From Roseivirga sp. UBA6061 (GTDB lineage: Bacteria > Bacteroidota > Bacteroidia > Cytophagales > Cyclobacteriaceae), in the NCBI GenBank assembly GCA_002427745.1, contig DIYF01000110.1, forward strand, positions 1 through 37,760: a stretch of DNA of 37,760 nt, given 5' to 3'. The notes below the pieces were generated by a model. That model had not been told where the DNA came from. It ran no database searches and saw only the letters and a program-made list of their open reading frames with translations. Below, piece by piece: positions 23,509 through 30,638 of the stretch; position 1 is the first letter of the stretch; every line of letters starts with the position of its first letter. A program made the translations under genes and the position numbers.

Positions 23509-24735
23509 ATGAGCGAACAAAAAATTACCATAGAAAACGGGGTGCTCAATGTCCCTGATAACCCAACAGTTCCATTCATCGAAGGTGATGGAATCGGGGT
23601 AGATATCTGGCCTGCAGCTCAGCATGTGCTGGATAGTGCTGTTGCCAAAGCTTACAATGGCAGCAAGTCAATTGCCTGGAAAGAAGTGCTGGCCGGTGAA
23701 AAAGCTTTTGAAGCTACCGGAGAGTGGATGCCGGCTGCTACACTGGATGCATTCAGAGATTACCTGGTAGGTATCAAAGGTCCGTTGACTACACCTGTCG
23801 GAGGTGGTATTCGCTCACTGAATGTAGCCCTGAGACAAGAGCTTGACCTGTATGCCTGTGTAAGACCGGTAAGATGGTTTGACGGAACGCCTTCTCCTGT
23901 AAAGGAGCCCGGCAAATGTGATATGGTTATCTTCCGTGAAAACACTGAGGATATCTACGCGGGTATCGAGTTTGAAAAAGGAACTCCTGAAGCTGATAAA
24001 TTCGCTTCACTGGTGAAAGAGAGCTTTCCGGAAATGTTTAAGAAAGTAAGATTCCCGGGTTCTGCCGGATATGGTATCAAGCCTGTTTCTGAAGAAGGTA
24101 CACACCGACTGGTAAAAGGTGCTATCGATTATGCTTTTGCTCAAAAGCGTGACAGTGTTACCCTGGTACACAAAGGAAACATCATGAAGTTCACTGAAGG
24201 AGCTTTCAAGTCCTGGGGATACCAGCTAGCTAAAGATGAGTATGGTGCGGTAGACTACGAGGGTGGTCCATGGCAGGTTATTGAGAAAGACGGACATAAA
24301 GTGATTATCAAAGATGTAATTGCTGATGCCTTCCTGCAGCAGATCCTGTTAAGACCTGCTGAGTATTCTGTGATTGCCACACTGAACCTGAATGGTGACT
24401 ATGTATCTGATGCCCTTGCTGCTATTGTAGGAGGTATTGGTATCGCACCGGGGGCAAATATCAACTACAAGTCTGGTACTGCCATTTTTGAGGCTACTCA
24501 TGGTACGGCTCCTAAGTATGCAGGTCAGGACAAAGTGAATCCTGGCTCTGTCATTCTTTCGGGTGCTATGATGCTCGAGTACTTTGGCTGGCAGGAAGCC
24601 GCTGACCTGATTTACAAAGGTCTGGAAGCTGCTATCGCTTCCAAGCGCGTTACTTATGACTTTGAACGCCTCATGGAAGGCGCCACACTACTCAAGTGCT
24701 CGGAATTCGGGAATGAGATAGTAAAGAATATGTAA
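23509..24735 (+). CDS. icd: NADP-dependent isocitrate dehydrogenase
   Basis: A 408-residue homodimeric type enzyme of the citric acid cycle, converting isocitrate to 2-oxoglutarate. [18 protein letters not shown] starts the fold at about residue 21. [20 protein letters not shown] (about 97-116) holds the substrate serine that is phosphorylated by AceK in E. coli. [14 protein letters not shown] and [15 protein letters not shown] are catalytic stretches, [20 protein letters not shown] supplies the metal aspartates, and [13 protein letters not shown] is the coenzyme loop. No AceK gene is visible in the window. Single gene with its own candidate promoter and a strong terminator. Codon use is ordinary. 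Confidence 0.96.
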   Translation: MSEQKITIENGVLNVPDNPTVPFIEGDGIGVDIWPAAQHVLDSAVAKAYNGSKSIAWKEVLAGEKAFEATGEWMPAATLDAFRDYLVGIKGPLTTPVGGGIRSLNVALRQELDLYACVRPVRWFDGTPSPVKEPGKCDMVIFRENTEDIYAGIEFEKGTPEADKFASLVKESFPEMFKKVRFPGSAGYGIKPVSEEGTHRLVKGAIDYAFAQKRDSVTLVHKGNIMKFTEGAFKSWGYQLAKDEYGAVDYEGGPWQVIEKDGHKVIIKDVIADAFLQQILLRPAEYSVIATLNLNGDYVSDALAAIVGGIGIAPGANINYKSGTAIFEATHGTAPKYAGQDKVNPGSVILSGAMMLEYFGWQEAADLIYKGLEAAIASKRVTYDFERLMEGATLLKCSEFGNEIVKNM

Positions 24736-24738
24736 ACA

Positions 24739-24766
24739 AAAAGCCCCGAAAGGGGCTTTTCTTTTT
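24739..24766 (+). terminator. Rho-independent terminator after icd
   Basis: AAAAGCCCC (24739-24747), GAAA tetraloop, GGGGCTTTT (24752-24760), then CTTTTT. It begins 4 nt after the icd stop and ends 22 nt before the ATG of the LON-domain gene. Confidence 0.9.
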
Positions 24767-24788
24767 ACAGCTTTTGCTAAGCCCTTAT

Positions 24789-25421
24789 ATGGACAGTTTT
24801 ATCCCGTTTTTTCCATTGAAACTGGTTGCCTTCCCCGGAGAGCAACTCAACCTCCATATTTTTGAGCCACGATACAAGCAGCTCATCAACGAATGCCTCA
24901 GTGAAGGCAAAACGTTCGGGATCCCGGTGTACCATGAAAACAGCATTATGGATTTCGGCACCGAAATGAAGATCACACGCCTGGTGCGTACCTATCCCAC
25001 AGGAGAAATGGACATCAATACGGTGGGAATGCGTGTTTTTAAAATCCACTCTTTTGAAGAGCAGGTTAAGGGCAAACTCTATGCGGGTGGTAAAGTGAGT
25101 TTTCTTGAAAACAGAATGGATGGTGTAGTAGAAGACTTCAGGCGTTTGAGAGAGCTCGCGAAACAACTGGTAAGCCTGATCCGCATGGATGATAAACTGG
25201 ATGTTGATATGATGACACATTCATTTGAAATGGCACACAAAATGGGCTTATCTTTGGAGCAGGAATATGACCTGCTACAGATGACCCGCGAGTCGCAGCG
25301 CCAGGAGTACATGATCAGCCACCTGGAAAGAGCTTTGCCAATCGTGATGGAGATGGAGCAGGCGAAAGAGAAAATCAGGATGAACGGACACTTCAGACAT
25401 CTTGATCCGCTGAACTTTTAA
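24789..25421 (+). CDS. LON substrate-binding domain protein
   Basis: A 210-residue protein that resembles only the N-terminal substrate-recognition domain of Lon protease. FFPLKLVAFPGEQLNLHIFE at about residues 7-26 is the characteristic opening strand, with PRYKQL following. No AAA or serine protease domain is present. The C-terminal half is helical (FRRLRELAKQLVSLI, then LEQEYDLLQMTRESQRQEYM). The function is unknown; in other bacteria such LON-only proteins are of unclear role. I chose ATG 24789; an in-frame TTG at 24774 would add five residues. The nuoA start is 2 nt after its stop, so it travels with complex I genes. Confidence 0.88.
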   Translation: MDSFIPFFPLKLVAFPGEQLNLHIFEPRYKQLINECLSEGKTFGIPVYHENSIMDFGTEMKITRLVRTYPTGEMDINTVGMRVFKIHSFEEQVKGKLYAGGKVSFLENRMDGVVEDFRRLRELAKQLVSLIRMDDKLDVDMMTHSFEMAHKMGLSLEQEYDLLQMTRESQRQEYMISHLERALPIVMEMEQAKEKIRMNGHFRHLDPLNF

Positions 25422-25423
25422 CT

Positions 25424-25891
25424 ATGATTGAGCCGGAGCTTACTGAATTTGGCACCATTCTTATTTTTATTTTCGGGGCCCTCACCTTTGTGGTGGTAGG
25501 GCTTACGGCAGCTAAGCTTATCCGACCCAATCGCCCCAATTACGAAAAGCTCACTACCTATGAATCGGGAGAAGATACCGTGGGCAGCGCCTGGGGGCAG
25601 TTCAATATGAAATTCTATATCGTGGCATTGATCTTTCTGCTCTTCGAAGTAGAGATTCTTTACCTCTTTCCCTGGGGCGTGATTTTCGGAGACAAAGAAT
25701 TGGTTGAGGCCACAGACTGGGCCTGGGCTCGCTTTGCCCTGATAGAAATGTTCATCTTTATCGTGGTACTGGCCCTGGGGCTGGTGTATGCCTGGAGAAA
25801 GGGCTATCTGGATTGGGTAAAACCTGTTCAGAAAATCAGTGACTATCAGTCTAAGATACCATCAGAAGCTTATAAACACCTGCAGGACTAA
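25424..25891 (+). CDS. nuoA: NADH-quinone oxidoreductase subunit A
   Basis: A 155-residue membrane subunit of respiratory complex I. Three transmembrane helices are visible at about residues 9-30, 64-87 and 99-124. The conserved loop between the first two is [24 protein letters not shown] (about 41-64); its GE..G.A..QF.. pattern is diagnostic of Nuo[16 protein letters not shown] carries the membrane glutamates. It has an extended C-terminus of about 30 residues compared with the shortest members. It starts the block nuoABCD and its stop overlaps the nuoB ATG by 1 nt (TAATG). Confidence 0.94.
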   Translation: MIEPELTEFGTILIFIFGALTFVVVGLTAAKLIRPNRPNYEKLTTYESGEDTVGSAWGQFNMKFYIVALIFLLFEVEILYLFPWGVIFGDKELVEATDWAWARFALIEMFIFIVVLALGLVYAWRKGYLDWVKPVQKISDYQSKIPSEAYKHLQD

Positions 25892-26412
25892 TGGGACTAC
25901 TTGATCAGAAATTAGGACAGGGGGGCATCATCGTCTCCAAACTGGAAGACCTGATCAACTGGGCTCGCCTTTCATCTATGTGGCCCATGGGCTTCGGTAC
26001 AGCCTGCTGTGCTATTGAGTTTATGAGTGCGCAGGCTACTCCGTATGACCTGGACAGGTTTGGAATCATACCCAGGGCAAGCCCCCGGCAGTCTGACGTC
26101 ATGATTGTGGCCGGTACGGTTACTTTTAAGATGGCCGACCGGGTGCGCAGACTTTATGAGCAAATGGCGGAGCCCCGCTACGTTATTTCCATGGGCTCCT
26201 GCTCAAACTGTGGAGGTCCTTACTGGGAGCACGGCTACCATGTGGTGAAGGGGGTGGATCGCATTATTCCGGTAGATGTATATGTGCCGGGCTGTCCGCC
26301 AAGACCTGAAGCGTTGATCGGTGGGCTTATGAAGCTCCAGGAGAAGATCAGGGGAGAGAGCATTGTGGCTCCTAAAATGATAGAGAATCTATTGGCTAAA
26401 GAAGAAGGGTGA
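25891..26412 (+). CDS. nuoB: NADH-quinone oxidoreductase subunit B
   Basis: A 173-residue peripheral-arm subunit that binds the terminal iron-sulfur cluster N2, which passes electrons to quinone. The four cluster cysteines can be seen: the tandem pair in [11 protein letters not shown] (about 32-42), one in [16 protein letters not shown] (about 94-108), and one in [14 protein letters not shown] (about 128-141). [20 protein letters not shown] between them is also typical. Length is normal. It overlaps nuoA and nuoC by 1 nt each, which fits translational coupling of complex subunits. Confidence 0.96.
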   Translation: MGLLDQKLGQGGIIVSKLEDLINWARLSSMWPMGFGTACCAIEFMSAQATPYDLDRFGIIPRASPRQSDVMIVAGTVTFKMADRVRRLYEQMAEPRYVISMGSCSNCGGPYWEHGYHVVKGVDRIIPVDVYVPGCPPRPEALIGGLMKLQEKIRGESIVAPKMIENLLAKEEG

Positions 26413-26897
26413 TGGAGTTTGCAGCACTGACTGATCATATTAAAGCGAAGCTGGGTGAAGATTTCCTGGAAGGTATAGACGAACAATGTAGCCCCAAAGC
26501 CATTGTGGTCAGGCCTGAGAATCTGCCTGAGCTGATGGACTTTCTCCACGCAGATCATCAATGCTACTTCGATAGCCTGTCTTGTATTACAGGTCTTGAT
26601 AACGGAGTAGAAAAAGGAACCATGGAGGTGATTTATCAGCTCTATTCTATTCCCTACAATCATCACCTTACTGTGAAAGTGAGCCTGGGGCGGGCTGAGC
26701 CGGTAATCGATTCAGTGACATCTGTCTGGAAAGCTGCAGACTGGCACGAGCGCGAGGCCTTTGATCTGCTCGGTATTCATTTCAATAATCATCCTGATTT
26801 AAGAAGAATTCTGCTGCCGGCAGATTGGGAAGGGCATCCTCTGAGAAAGGACTACCAACATCAGGAGTACTATCGTGGAATCAAAGTAGAATACTAG
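26412..26897 (+). CDS. nuoC: NADH-quinone oxidoreductase subunit C
   Basis: A 161-residue peripheral subunit (30 kDa family). The signature WHEREAFDLLGIHFNNHPDLRRIL occurs at about residues 116-139, followed by DWEGHPLRKDY. The start is ATG 26412, overlapping the nuoB stop (TGATG); GTG at 26409 is a possible alternative one codon upstream. NuoC and NuoD are separate proteins here, unlike the fused NuoCD of E. coli. NuoD begins directly after the stop. Confidence 0.94.
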   Translation: MEFAALTDHIKAKLGEDFLEGIDEQCSPKAIVVRPENLPELMDFLHADHQCYFDSLSCITGLDNGVEKGTMEVIYQLYSIPYNHHLTVKVSLGRAEPVIDSVTSVWKAADWHEREAFDLLGIHFNNHPDLRRILLPADWEGHPLRKDYQHQEYYRGIKVEY

Positions 26898-28115
26898 GTG
26901 GCCAACGAAGTTCAATACATATTCAACAGGCAAAACCTGAACAAATCTGAGCCTCAGAAATATCGGGAAGAAGACCTCCGTAAGGAGGAGATGGTCATCA
27001 ATATTGGTCCGCAGCATCCTTCAACACATGGGGTGTTGAGACTGGAAGTGATAGCCAGTGGTGAAGAGGTGGTAGAAGTGGTTCCTCATTTGGGTTATCT
27101 GCACCGCTGCTTTGAGAAGCATGCTGAAAACCTGCCTTTTAATCAGACACTGCCTTTTGTGGATCGCATGGACTACCTGGCTGCTATGAATTCAGAGCAT
27201 GCCTTTGCCATGGGGGTAGAGCGGATGATGGGTATTGAAGATAAAATACCCAAAAGGGTAGAGTATATACGTGTTGTGGTAGCAGAGCTTAATCGTCTGG
27301 CGTCACATTTTGTCGCTTTGGGTAGCTACGGCATGGACATCGGGGCGGTTACTGCCTTCTTTTGGATGGTGCGTGATCGTGAGCATATCCTGCGGCTTTT
27401 AGAATGGGCCTCAGGCGCTCGTATGCTGTACAATTATATCTGGGTCGGAGGACTGTTTTATGACCTGCCGGTCGGCTTTGAAGAGCGTTGTAAGGAATTT
27501 GTTGCCTACCTGAAACCAAAGCTCAAAGAGTTTGAGCAGGTGGTAATGGAGAATAAGATTTTTGTGGATCGTACGGCTAATGTGGGGGTACTGCCGCTTG
27601 ACCTGGCTATTAACTATGGTATCACAGGGCCTATGCTTCGGGGTTCCGGGCTAAAGTACGATTTGAGAAGAGCTGATGGGTATTCAGTATATCCGGAACT
27701 GGATTTTGAGGTGCCGGTAGGGAAAGGTGAGGTAGGTCAGCCGGGAGATTGCTGGGACCGTACCTGGGTGCGTGTGAGGGAATGCTATGAGTCTATCCGT
27801 ATTATTGAGCAATCTTTGGAGAGGTTGACAGGGGACCTGAAGCGTACACGAGATTTTGATCCCAGAGAAATGGTGCCTAAAAAGATCAGGCCGAAAGCGC
27901 AGGATCTTTATGTCAGGGCAGAAAATCCTAAAGGCGAAACCGGGTTCTTTTTCCGGGCTGATGGCCGTTCCGATATTCCATTCAGGTGTAAGGCGAGGGG
28001 TGCCAGCTTTACGAATCTTTCCATCATCAACGAATTGGCCAAAGGAAGCCTGATTGCCGACCTGATCGCTATTTTCGGCTCAATTGATATTGTGCTCGGA
28101 GAGGTAGATCGGTAG
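26898..28115 (+). CDS. nuoD: NADH-quinone oxidoreductase subunit D
   Basis: A 405-residue 49-kDa family subunit that forms the quinone site with NuoB. VINIGPQHPSTHGVLRLEV at about residues 33-51 contains the conserved quinone-pocket histidines. HRCFEKHAE, PFVDRMDYL, RVVVAELNRLASHF and GSIDIVLGEVDR (C-terminus) are family signatures. The start is GTG (26898), abutting the nuoC stop; the first 30 residues (MANEVQYIFNRQNLNKSEP) are a variable extension. No nuoE or later complex I gene follows; the strand reverses after a terminator-like dyad. Confidence 0.96.
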   Translation: MANEVQYIFNRQNLNKSEPQKYREEDLRKEEMVINIGPQHPSTHGVLRLEVIASGEEVVEVVPHLGYLHRCFEKHAENLPFNQTLPFVDRMDYLAAMNSEHAFAMGVERMMGIEDKIPKRVEYIRVVVAELNRLASHFVALGSYGMDIGAVTAFFWMVRDREHILRLLEWASGARMLYNYIWVGGLFYDLPVGFEERCKEFVAYLKPKLKEFEQVVMENKIFVDRTANVGVLPLDLAINYGITGPMLRGSGLKYDLRRADGYSVYPELDFEVPVGKGEVGQPGDCWDRTWVRVRECYESIRIIEQSLERLTGDLKRTRDFDPREMVPKKIRPKAQDLYVRAENPKGETGFFFRADGRSDIPFRCKARGASFTNLSIINELAKGSLIADLIAIFGSIDIVLGEVDR

Positions 28116-28178
28116 GAATGATGAATTTTGAATTGAATGGTTGATTCGCAAGCATTCAAAATTTAACATCCATCATTC
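28116..28178. terminator. Bidirectional terminator-like dyad after nuoD
   Basis: GAATGATG (28116-28123) pairs with CATCATTC (28171-28178), and the adjoining AATTTTGAAT (28124-28133) pairs with ATTCAAAATT (28154-28163), with a 7-nt bulge on the right side. It separates convergent genes. Its base composition and core ATTCAAAATT are like those of the dyad at 12411-12468. Confidence 0.6.
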
Positions 28179-28188
28179 AAAATTCCCG

Positions 28189-28926
28189 TTAGGGAAGCGG
28201 TTTAATATTATTCTCTCGTACAAAGGCACGGCCTTCTTTCCACTTAATTTCTACCCAGATATCCTGCTGTCCCAGAATTTCCACCTTGTGACCTTCACCC
28301 ACTACTTCTACCAGGTCTGAGCCGGCAGAGGGGCCTGTCATAAGGTAAGCGTTGGTACTGGAGATAATGCCTTTATGTTTGATGCCTGAGAAGTTGGTCA
28401 GATAAAGTCCCATAACCAGAATAAGCACGAGAGCTACACCTAAGGTAGGGGCTGGTTTGCTGTGTTTCTTTTTCTGACGATAGATCATGGAAAGTACCAA
28501 AAGTCCCAGTGCTGCGAAGACGGCTACAAACATCAGTCGGTACTGATTATAGAATTTAAGCAGGTAGTCCAGGTTGCTGGCATCATAACCTTCCAGGTCT
28601 TTGGTGGCTGCCAGGTCACGCATTTTGGTCAGTACTTTTTCGTCTGAGGTAAGGCTGTAATAATTATTTAAATGGTAGAGGGCTTCTCCGAAATTCTCGA
28701 GCGCTTCATGAATATAGGCCATCTTCAGCAGCATTGCGGGTGATGCTTTTCCCGTGGTTTTGAGAATGTCGTCATACATGGCCAGTGACTCTGTGTATTT
28801 TTTTGAAAGGAAGAGCGAATCTGCTGTGTTGAGTTTGTCTGTAACGGACTGACTTTGAGCTGATTGAATCCCGACAAAAAAGAGTATGAAAATGTATTTA
28901 AGAATTTTAGAATTTGGGTTTTGCAT
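28189..28926 (-). CDS. TPR and SH3-domain membrane protein (BatE-like architecture)
   Basis: A 245-residue protein. An N-terminal signal peptide or anchor (ILKYIFILFFVGIQSAQS, about 8-25) is followed by TPR-like helices (KLNTADSLFLSKKYTESLAMYDDILK, about 31-56, and the next pair to about 100). Two transmembrane segments lie at about 131-149 and 163-181. The last 60 residues form a bacterial SH3 domain (AYLMTGPSAGSDLVEVVGEGHKVEIL...WVEIKWKEGRAFVRENNI). The order matches BatE of Bacteroides aerotolerance operons, but no batA-D gene is adjacent, so the name is not given. It is convergent with nuoD. Confidence 0.8.
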   Translation of the reverse strand: MQNPNSKILKYIFILFFVGIQSAQSQSVTDKLNTADSLFLSKKYTESLAMYDDILKTTGKASPAMLLKMAYIHEALENFGEALYHLNNYYSLTSDEKVLTKMRDLAATKDLEGYDASNLDYLLKFYNQYRLMFVAVFAALGLLVLSMIYRQKKKHSKPAPTLGVALVLILVMGLYLTNFSGIKHKGIISSTNAYLMTGPSAGSDLVEVVGEGHKVEILGQQDIWVEIKWKEGRAFVRENNIKPLP

Positions 28927-28950
28927 TTTGTTTTTTACCTCTTACATTTG
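28920..28950 (+). promoter_or_regulatory. Promoter for tRNA-Lys (TTTG, 19 nt, TACATTTG)
   Basis: TTTG at 28920-28923 and TACATTTG at 28943-28950 are separated by exactly 19 nt, a full match to the Bacteroidota primary-sigma consensus. The tRNA begins 47 nt after the box. The -33 element abuts the start codon of the divergent SH3-domain gene (28926-28924). Confidence 0.75.
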
Positions 28951-28997
28951 CACTCGCAATTAAGGAAAACGGACTTAATCGCCCAAATAAAAAAGTT

Positions 28998-29070
28998 GAT
29001 CTGGTAGCTCAGCTGGTAGAGCATCTCCCTTTTAAGGAGAGGGTCCTGGGTTCGAACCCCAGCCAGATCA
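28998..29070 (+). tRNA. tRNA-Lys (anticodon UUU)
   Basis: A 73-nt cloverleaf. Acceptor arms GATCTGG (28998-29004) and CCAGATC (29063-29069) pair fully, with discriminator A at 29070. The D arm is TAGCTCAGCTGGTAGAGCA. The anticodon stem TCTCC/GGAGA encloses CT-TTT-AA, with TTT at 29031-29033. The T arm is CTGGG-TTCGAAC-CCCAG. The 3' CCA is not encoded. No second tRNA follows. Confidence 0.97.
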
Positions 29071-29079
29071 CTTCTTCAA

Positions 29080-29108
29080 AAGCTCTGACAAATGTCAGGG
29101 CTTTTTTT
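29080..29108 (+). terminator. Rho-independent terminator after tRNA-Lys
   Basis: AGCTCTGAC, loop AAAT, GTCAGGGCT with one G-U pair, then TTTTTTT (29102-29108). It starts 10 nt after the tRNA. Confidence 0.85.
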
Positions 29109-29167
29109 GTGTCCTTTGCTGCAAGTCCCCGAAGATAAACAGGCCTTCCTCACTTCTTCTACCTTTT

Positions 29168-29350
29168 ACATTTTTTAACAGAATCGTTGAGGTTATTGGC
29201 GCTTTTCAACAATAACCGGCCTGTGCTCTGATCTGGTTTTTCCTGATCCGGTCCTGGTGTTTTTGATGGGGCTTATGATGCTCTGGCAGTTTCATTCACG
29301 GGGCCGGGGAGTAACGCTTCATTTTTAACAGAGATCGTTCAGATTGTTGC
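29168..29350 (+). repeat. Imperfect direct repeat in a gene-free stretch
   Basis: TTTTTAACAGAATCGTTGAG (about 29172-29191) recurs as TTTTTAACAGAGATCGTTCA (29322-29341), each followed by a similar GGTTATTG or GATTGTTG. The first copy is followed by a perfect hairpin, GGTTATTG (29191-29198) with CAATAACC (29210-29217). The region 29139-29497 shows no credible gene; short reading frames there lack coding signs. Confidence 0.5.
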
Positions 29351-29385
29351 ATAAAAAAGTATGGGAAGTATACATGTTTGTGTTG

Positions 29386-29453
29386 TTGCAGAAAACTATG
29401 TGAGGGTCTGTTGTGTCACGATAACAACAAGGTAATGGTACTCACTTCTGCAA
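29386..29453. promoter_or_regulatory. Nested inverted repeats upstream of the secreted-domain gene
   Basis: TTGCAGAA (29386-29393) and GTGAG (29400-29404) pair with CTCAC (29441-29445) and TTCTGCAA (29446-29453); the left side has a 6-nt insertion. Inside, TGTTGT pairs with ACAACA around 29410-29430. It could be an operator or an RNA stem-loop. It lies 45 nt before the ATG at 29498. Confidence 0.35.
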
Positions 29454-29497
29454 TAGTTACCTGATCAAGACAATTTGAAACGCATAAAACCTCTGAT

Positions 29498-30160
29498 ATG
29501 AAATACGTAGGCTTACTCCTGATGCTTTGTTCTCTTATTGTGTCGCCCAAAACACCAGATGACTGTGTCTTTGTGGAGGCAAACGGGGCCCTTGTCATAG
29601 AGGCTGAATCAATCGGGTATTCAGAAAAGTGGCAGGTAGAGAGGGAGGTTCCGGGACATAGTGGAGAGGGTTACCTCGTATGGCGCGGAGGCGATTTTTT
29701 TAACGACCCCGGTCATGGTTATATCGCTGTCGACATTGAGGTCAATACACCCGGCCTTTACCAGTTTAAATGGCGAAGCAAAATAGGTGAAGGGGATAAT
29801 TTTACCGAGTTTAATGATACCTGGTTGCGATTCAGGGGAGTGTCAGCCTTTTACGCACAGAAAGAAGGAAGGGAGAAGGTGTATGCCCATGGCTCGGGAG
29901 CATCTCCAAATCCTGAAGGTAGTGGCAAGGACGGCTGGATGAAAATATACCTGACTGGTTCAACTGACTGGACCTGGTCAACCAATACCTACGACAATGA
30001 TCCGCATAAAGTATGGGTGAGCTTTGCCGAGCCGGGACGGTATCGCATGGAGCTATCGGCCAGGTCTGCCGGACACCTCATAGATCGTATTGCCTTAATT
30101 CGCGAGGGTGTTTCAGGTGCGGAATCCATGAATTTTCCAACAGCAGAATGCTCATGTTGA
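29498..30160 (+). CDS. Secreted protein resembling a lone carbohydrate-binding module
   Basis: A 220-residue protein with a signal peptide (MKYVGLLLMLCSLIVSPKT, cleavage probably near residue 19-24). The rest looks like one beta-sandwich. ALVIEAESIGYSEKWQVERE (about 31-50) is the typical first strand of CBM6/CBM35-type galactose-binding-like domains, where the Glu before Ala-Glu often binds calcium. GLYQFKWRSKIGEGDNFTEFNDTWLRF gives the core strands. GRYRMELSARSAGHLIDRIALIRE near residue 185-208 matches the usual final strands of these modules. No catalytic domain is attached. Two cysteines end the protein (CSC). It is preceded by a gene-free stretch and followed by the PadR-permease cluster, with hairpins between. 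Ligand unknown. Confidence 0.7.
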   Translation: MKYVGLLLMLCSLIVSPKTPDDCVFVEANGALVIEAESIGYSEKWQVEREVPGHSGEGYLVWRGGDFFNDPGHGYIAVDIEVNTPGLYQFKWRSKIGEGDNFTEFNDTWLRFRGVSAFYAQKEGREKVYAHGSGASPNPEGSGKDGWMKIYLTGSTDWTWSTNTYDNDPHKVWVSFAEPGRYRMELSARSAGHLIDRIALIREGVSGAESMNFPTAECSC

Positions 30161-30168
30161 GTGCTCAA

Positions 30169-30237
30169 ATGACCTGTTTGAGGTCATAATTCTCAGAATA
30201 TACTCCCCGCAACCGGTAATGCCCTTTGCGGTTTATT
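30169..30237 (+). terminator. Two hairpins after the secreted-domain gene
   Basis: ATGACCT-GTTTG-AGGTCAT (30169-30187) is a perfect 7-bp hairpin without a T tract. CCGCAA (30207-30212) with TTGCGG (30226-30231) is followed by TTTATT. The second is the more terminator-like. Confidence 0.5.
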
Positions 30238-30247
30238 AGTTCTGCAA

Positions 30248-30290
30248 TTAGGAAATAAATAATTTTAACTCTACATTTAGGAAACTAATA
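30248..30290. promoter_or_regulatory. Direct repeat, candidate operator of the second PadR
   Basis: TTAGGAAATAAATA (30248-30261) and TTAGGAAACTAATA (30277-30290) match at 12 of 14 positions and are 29 bp apart, close to three helical turns. The second copy overlaps TACATTTA (30272-30279), a near match to the -7 box. They end 12 nt before the PadR ATG. Confidence 0.4.
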
Positions 30291-30302
30291 AAGCAGAAAA
30301 CT

Positions 30303-30638
30303 ATGAAAGGTACTTACCTGGGAGAGTTTGAAGAGATTGTATTGCTCACGATTGGGGTGTTGCAACAAGATGCCTATGGTGTGGCCATTAAGCTGGAAAT
30401 TGAGAAGCGAACCGAGCGGAAGCCCAGTATCGGTGCTTTGCATTCTGCCCTGAGCAGACTGGAAGACAAGGGCTTCATCGAGTCCCGAGAGGGAGGAGCC
30501 ACCAAGTCACGGGGGGGTAGAAGGAAGCGCTTTTACACCATTACAGCAGCGGGTAAGCGCACTTTGGTGAAAGCCAATGAGCTGAGAAACGAACTGTTCA
30601 ACCTTATTCCCAACTTATCATTTTACGGTCTTAGCTAA
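30303..30638 (+). CDS. PadR family transcriptional regulator
   Basis: A 111-residue winged-helix protein beginning MKGTYLGEFEEIVLLTIGVL. DAYGVAIKLEIEKRTERKPSIGALHSALSRLEDKGF covers the helix-turn-helix with the PadR SIGALHSALSRLE pattern at about residues 39-51. The wing is RKRFYTITAAGKRTL. It is the group in which the regulator precedes permease genes with an N-terminal prefix domain. Only distantly similar to the PadR at 6299. Its stop overlaps the next ATG by 1 nt (TAATG), so permease expression is tied to it. Confidence 0.92.
   Translation: MKGTYLGEFEEIVLLTIGVLQQDAYGVAIKLEIEKRTERKPSIGALHSALSRLEDKGFIESREGGATKSRGGRRKRFYTITAAGKRTLVKANELRNELFNLIPNLSFYGLS

Noticed and set aside
28998..29070. 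tRNA-Lys as an integration site for a mobile element
   Set aside because: No integrase and no downstream copy of the tRNA 3' end was found in the following sequence.
29416..29598. Minus-strand reading frame of 60 codons before the secreted-domain gene
   Set aside because: It overlaps the start of that gene antisense and shows no protein-like pattern.
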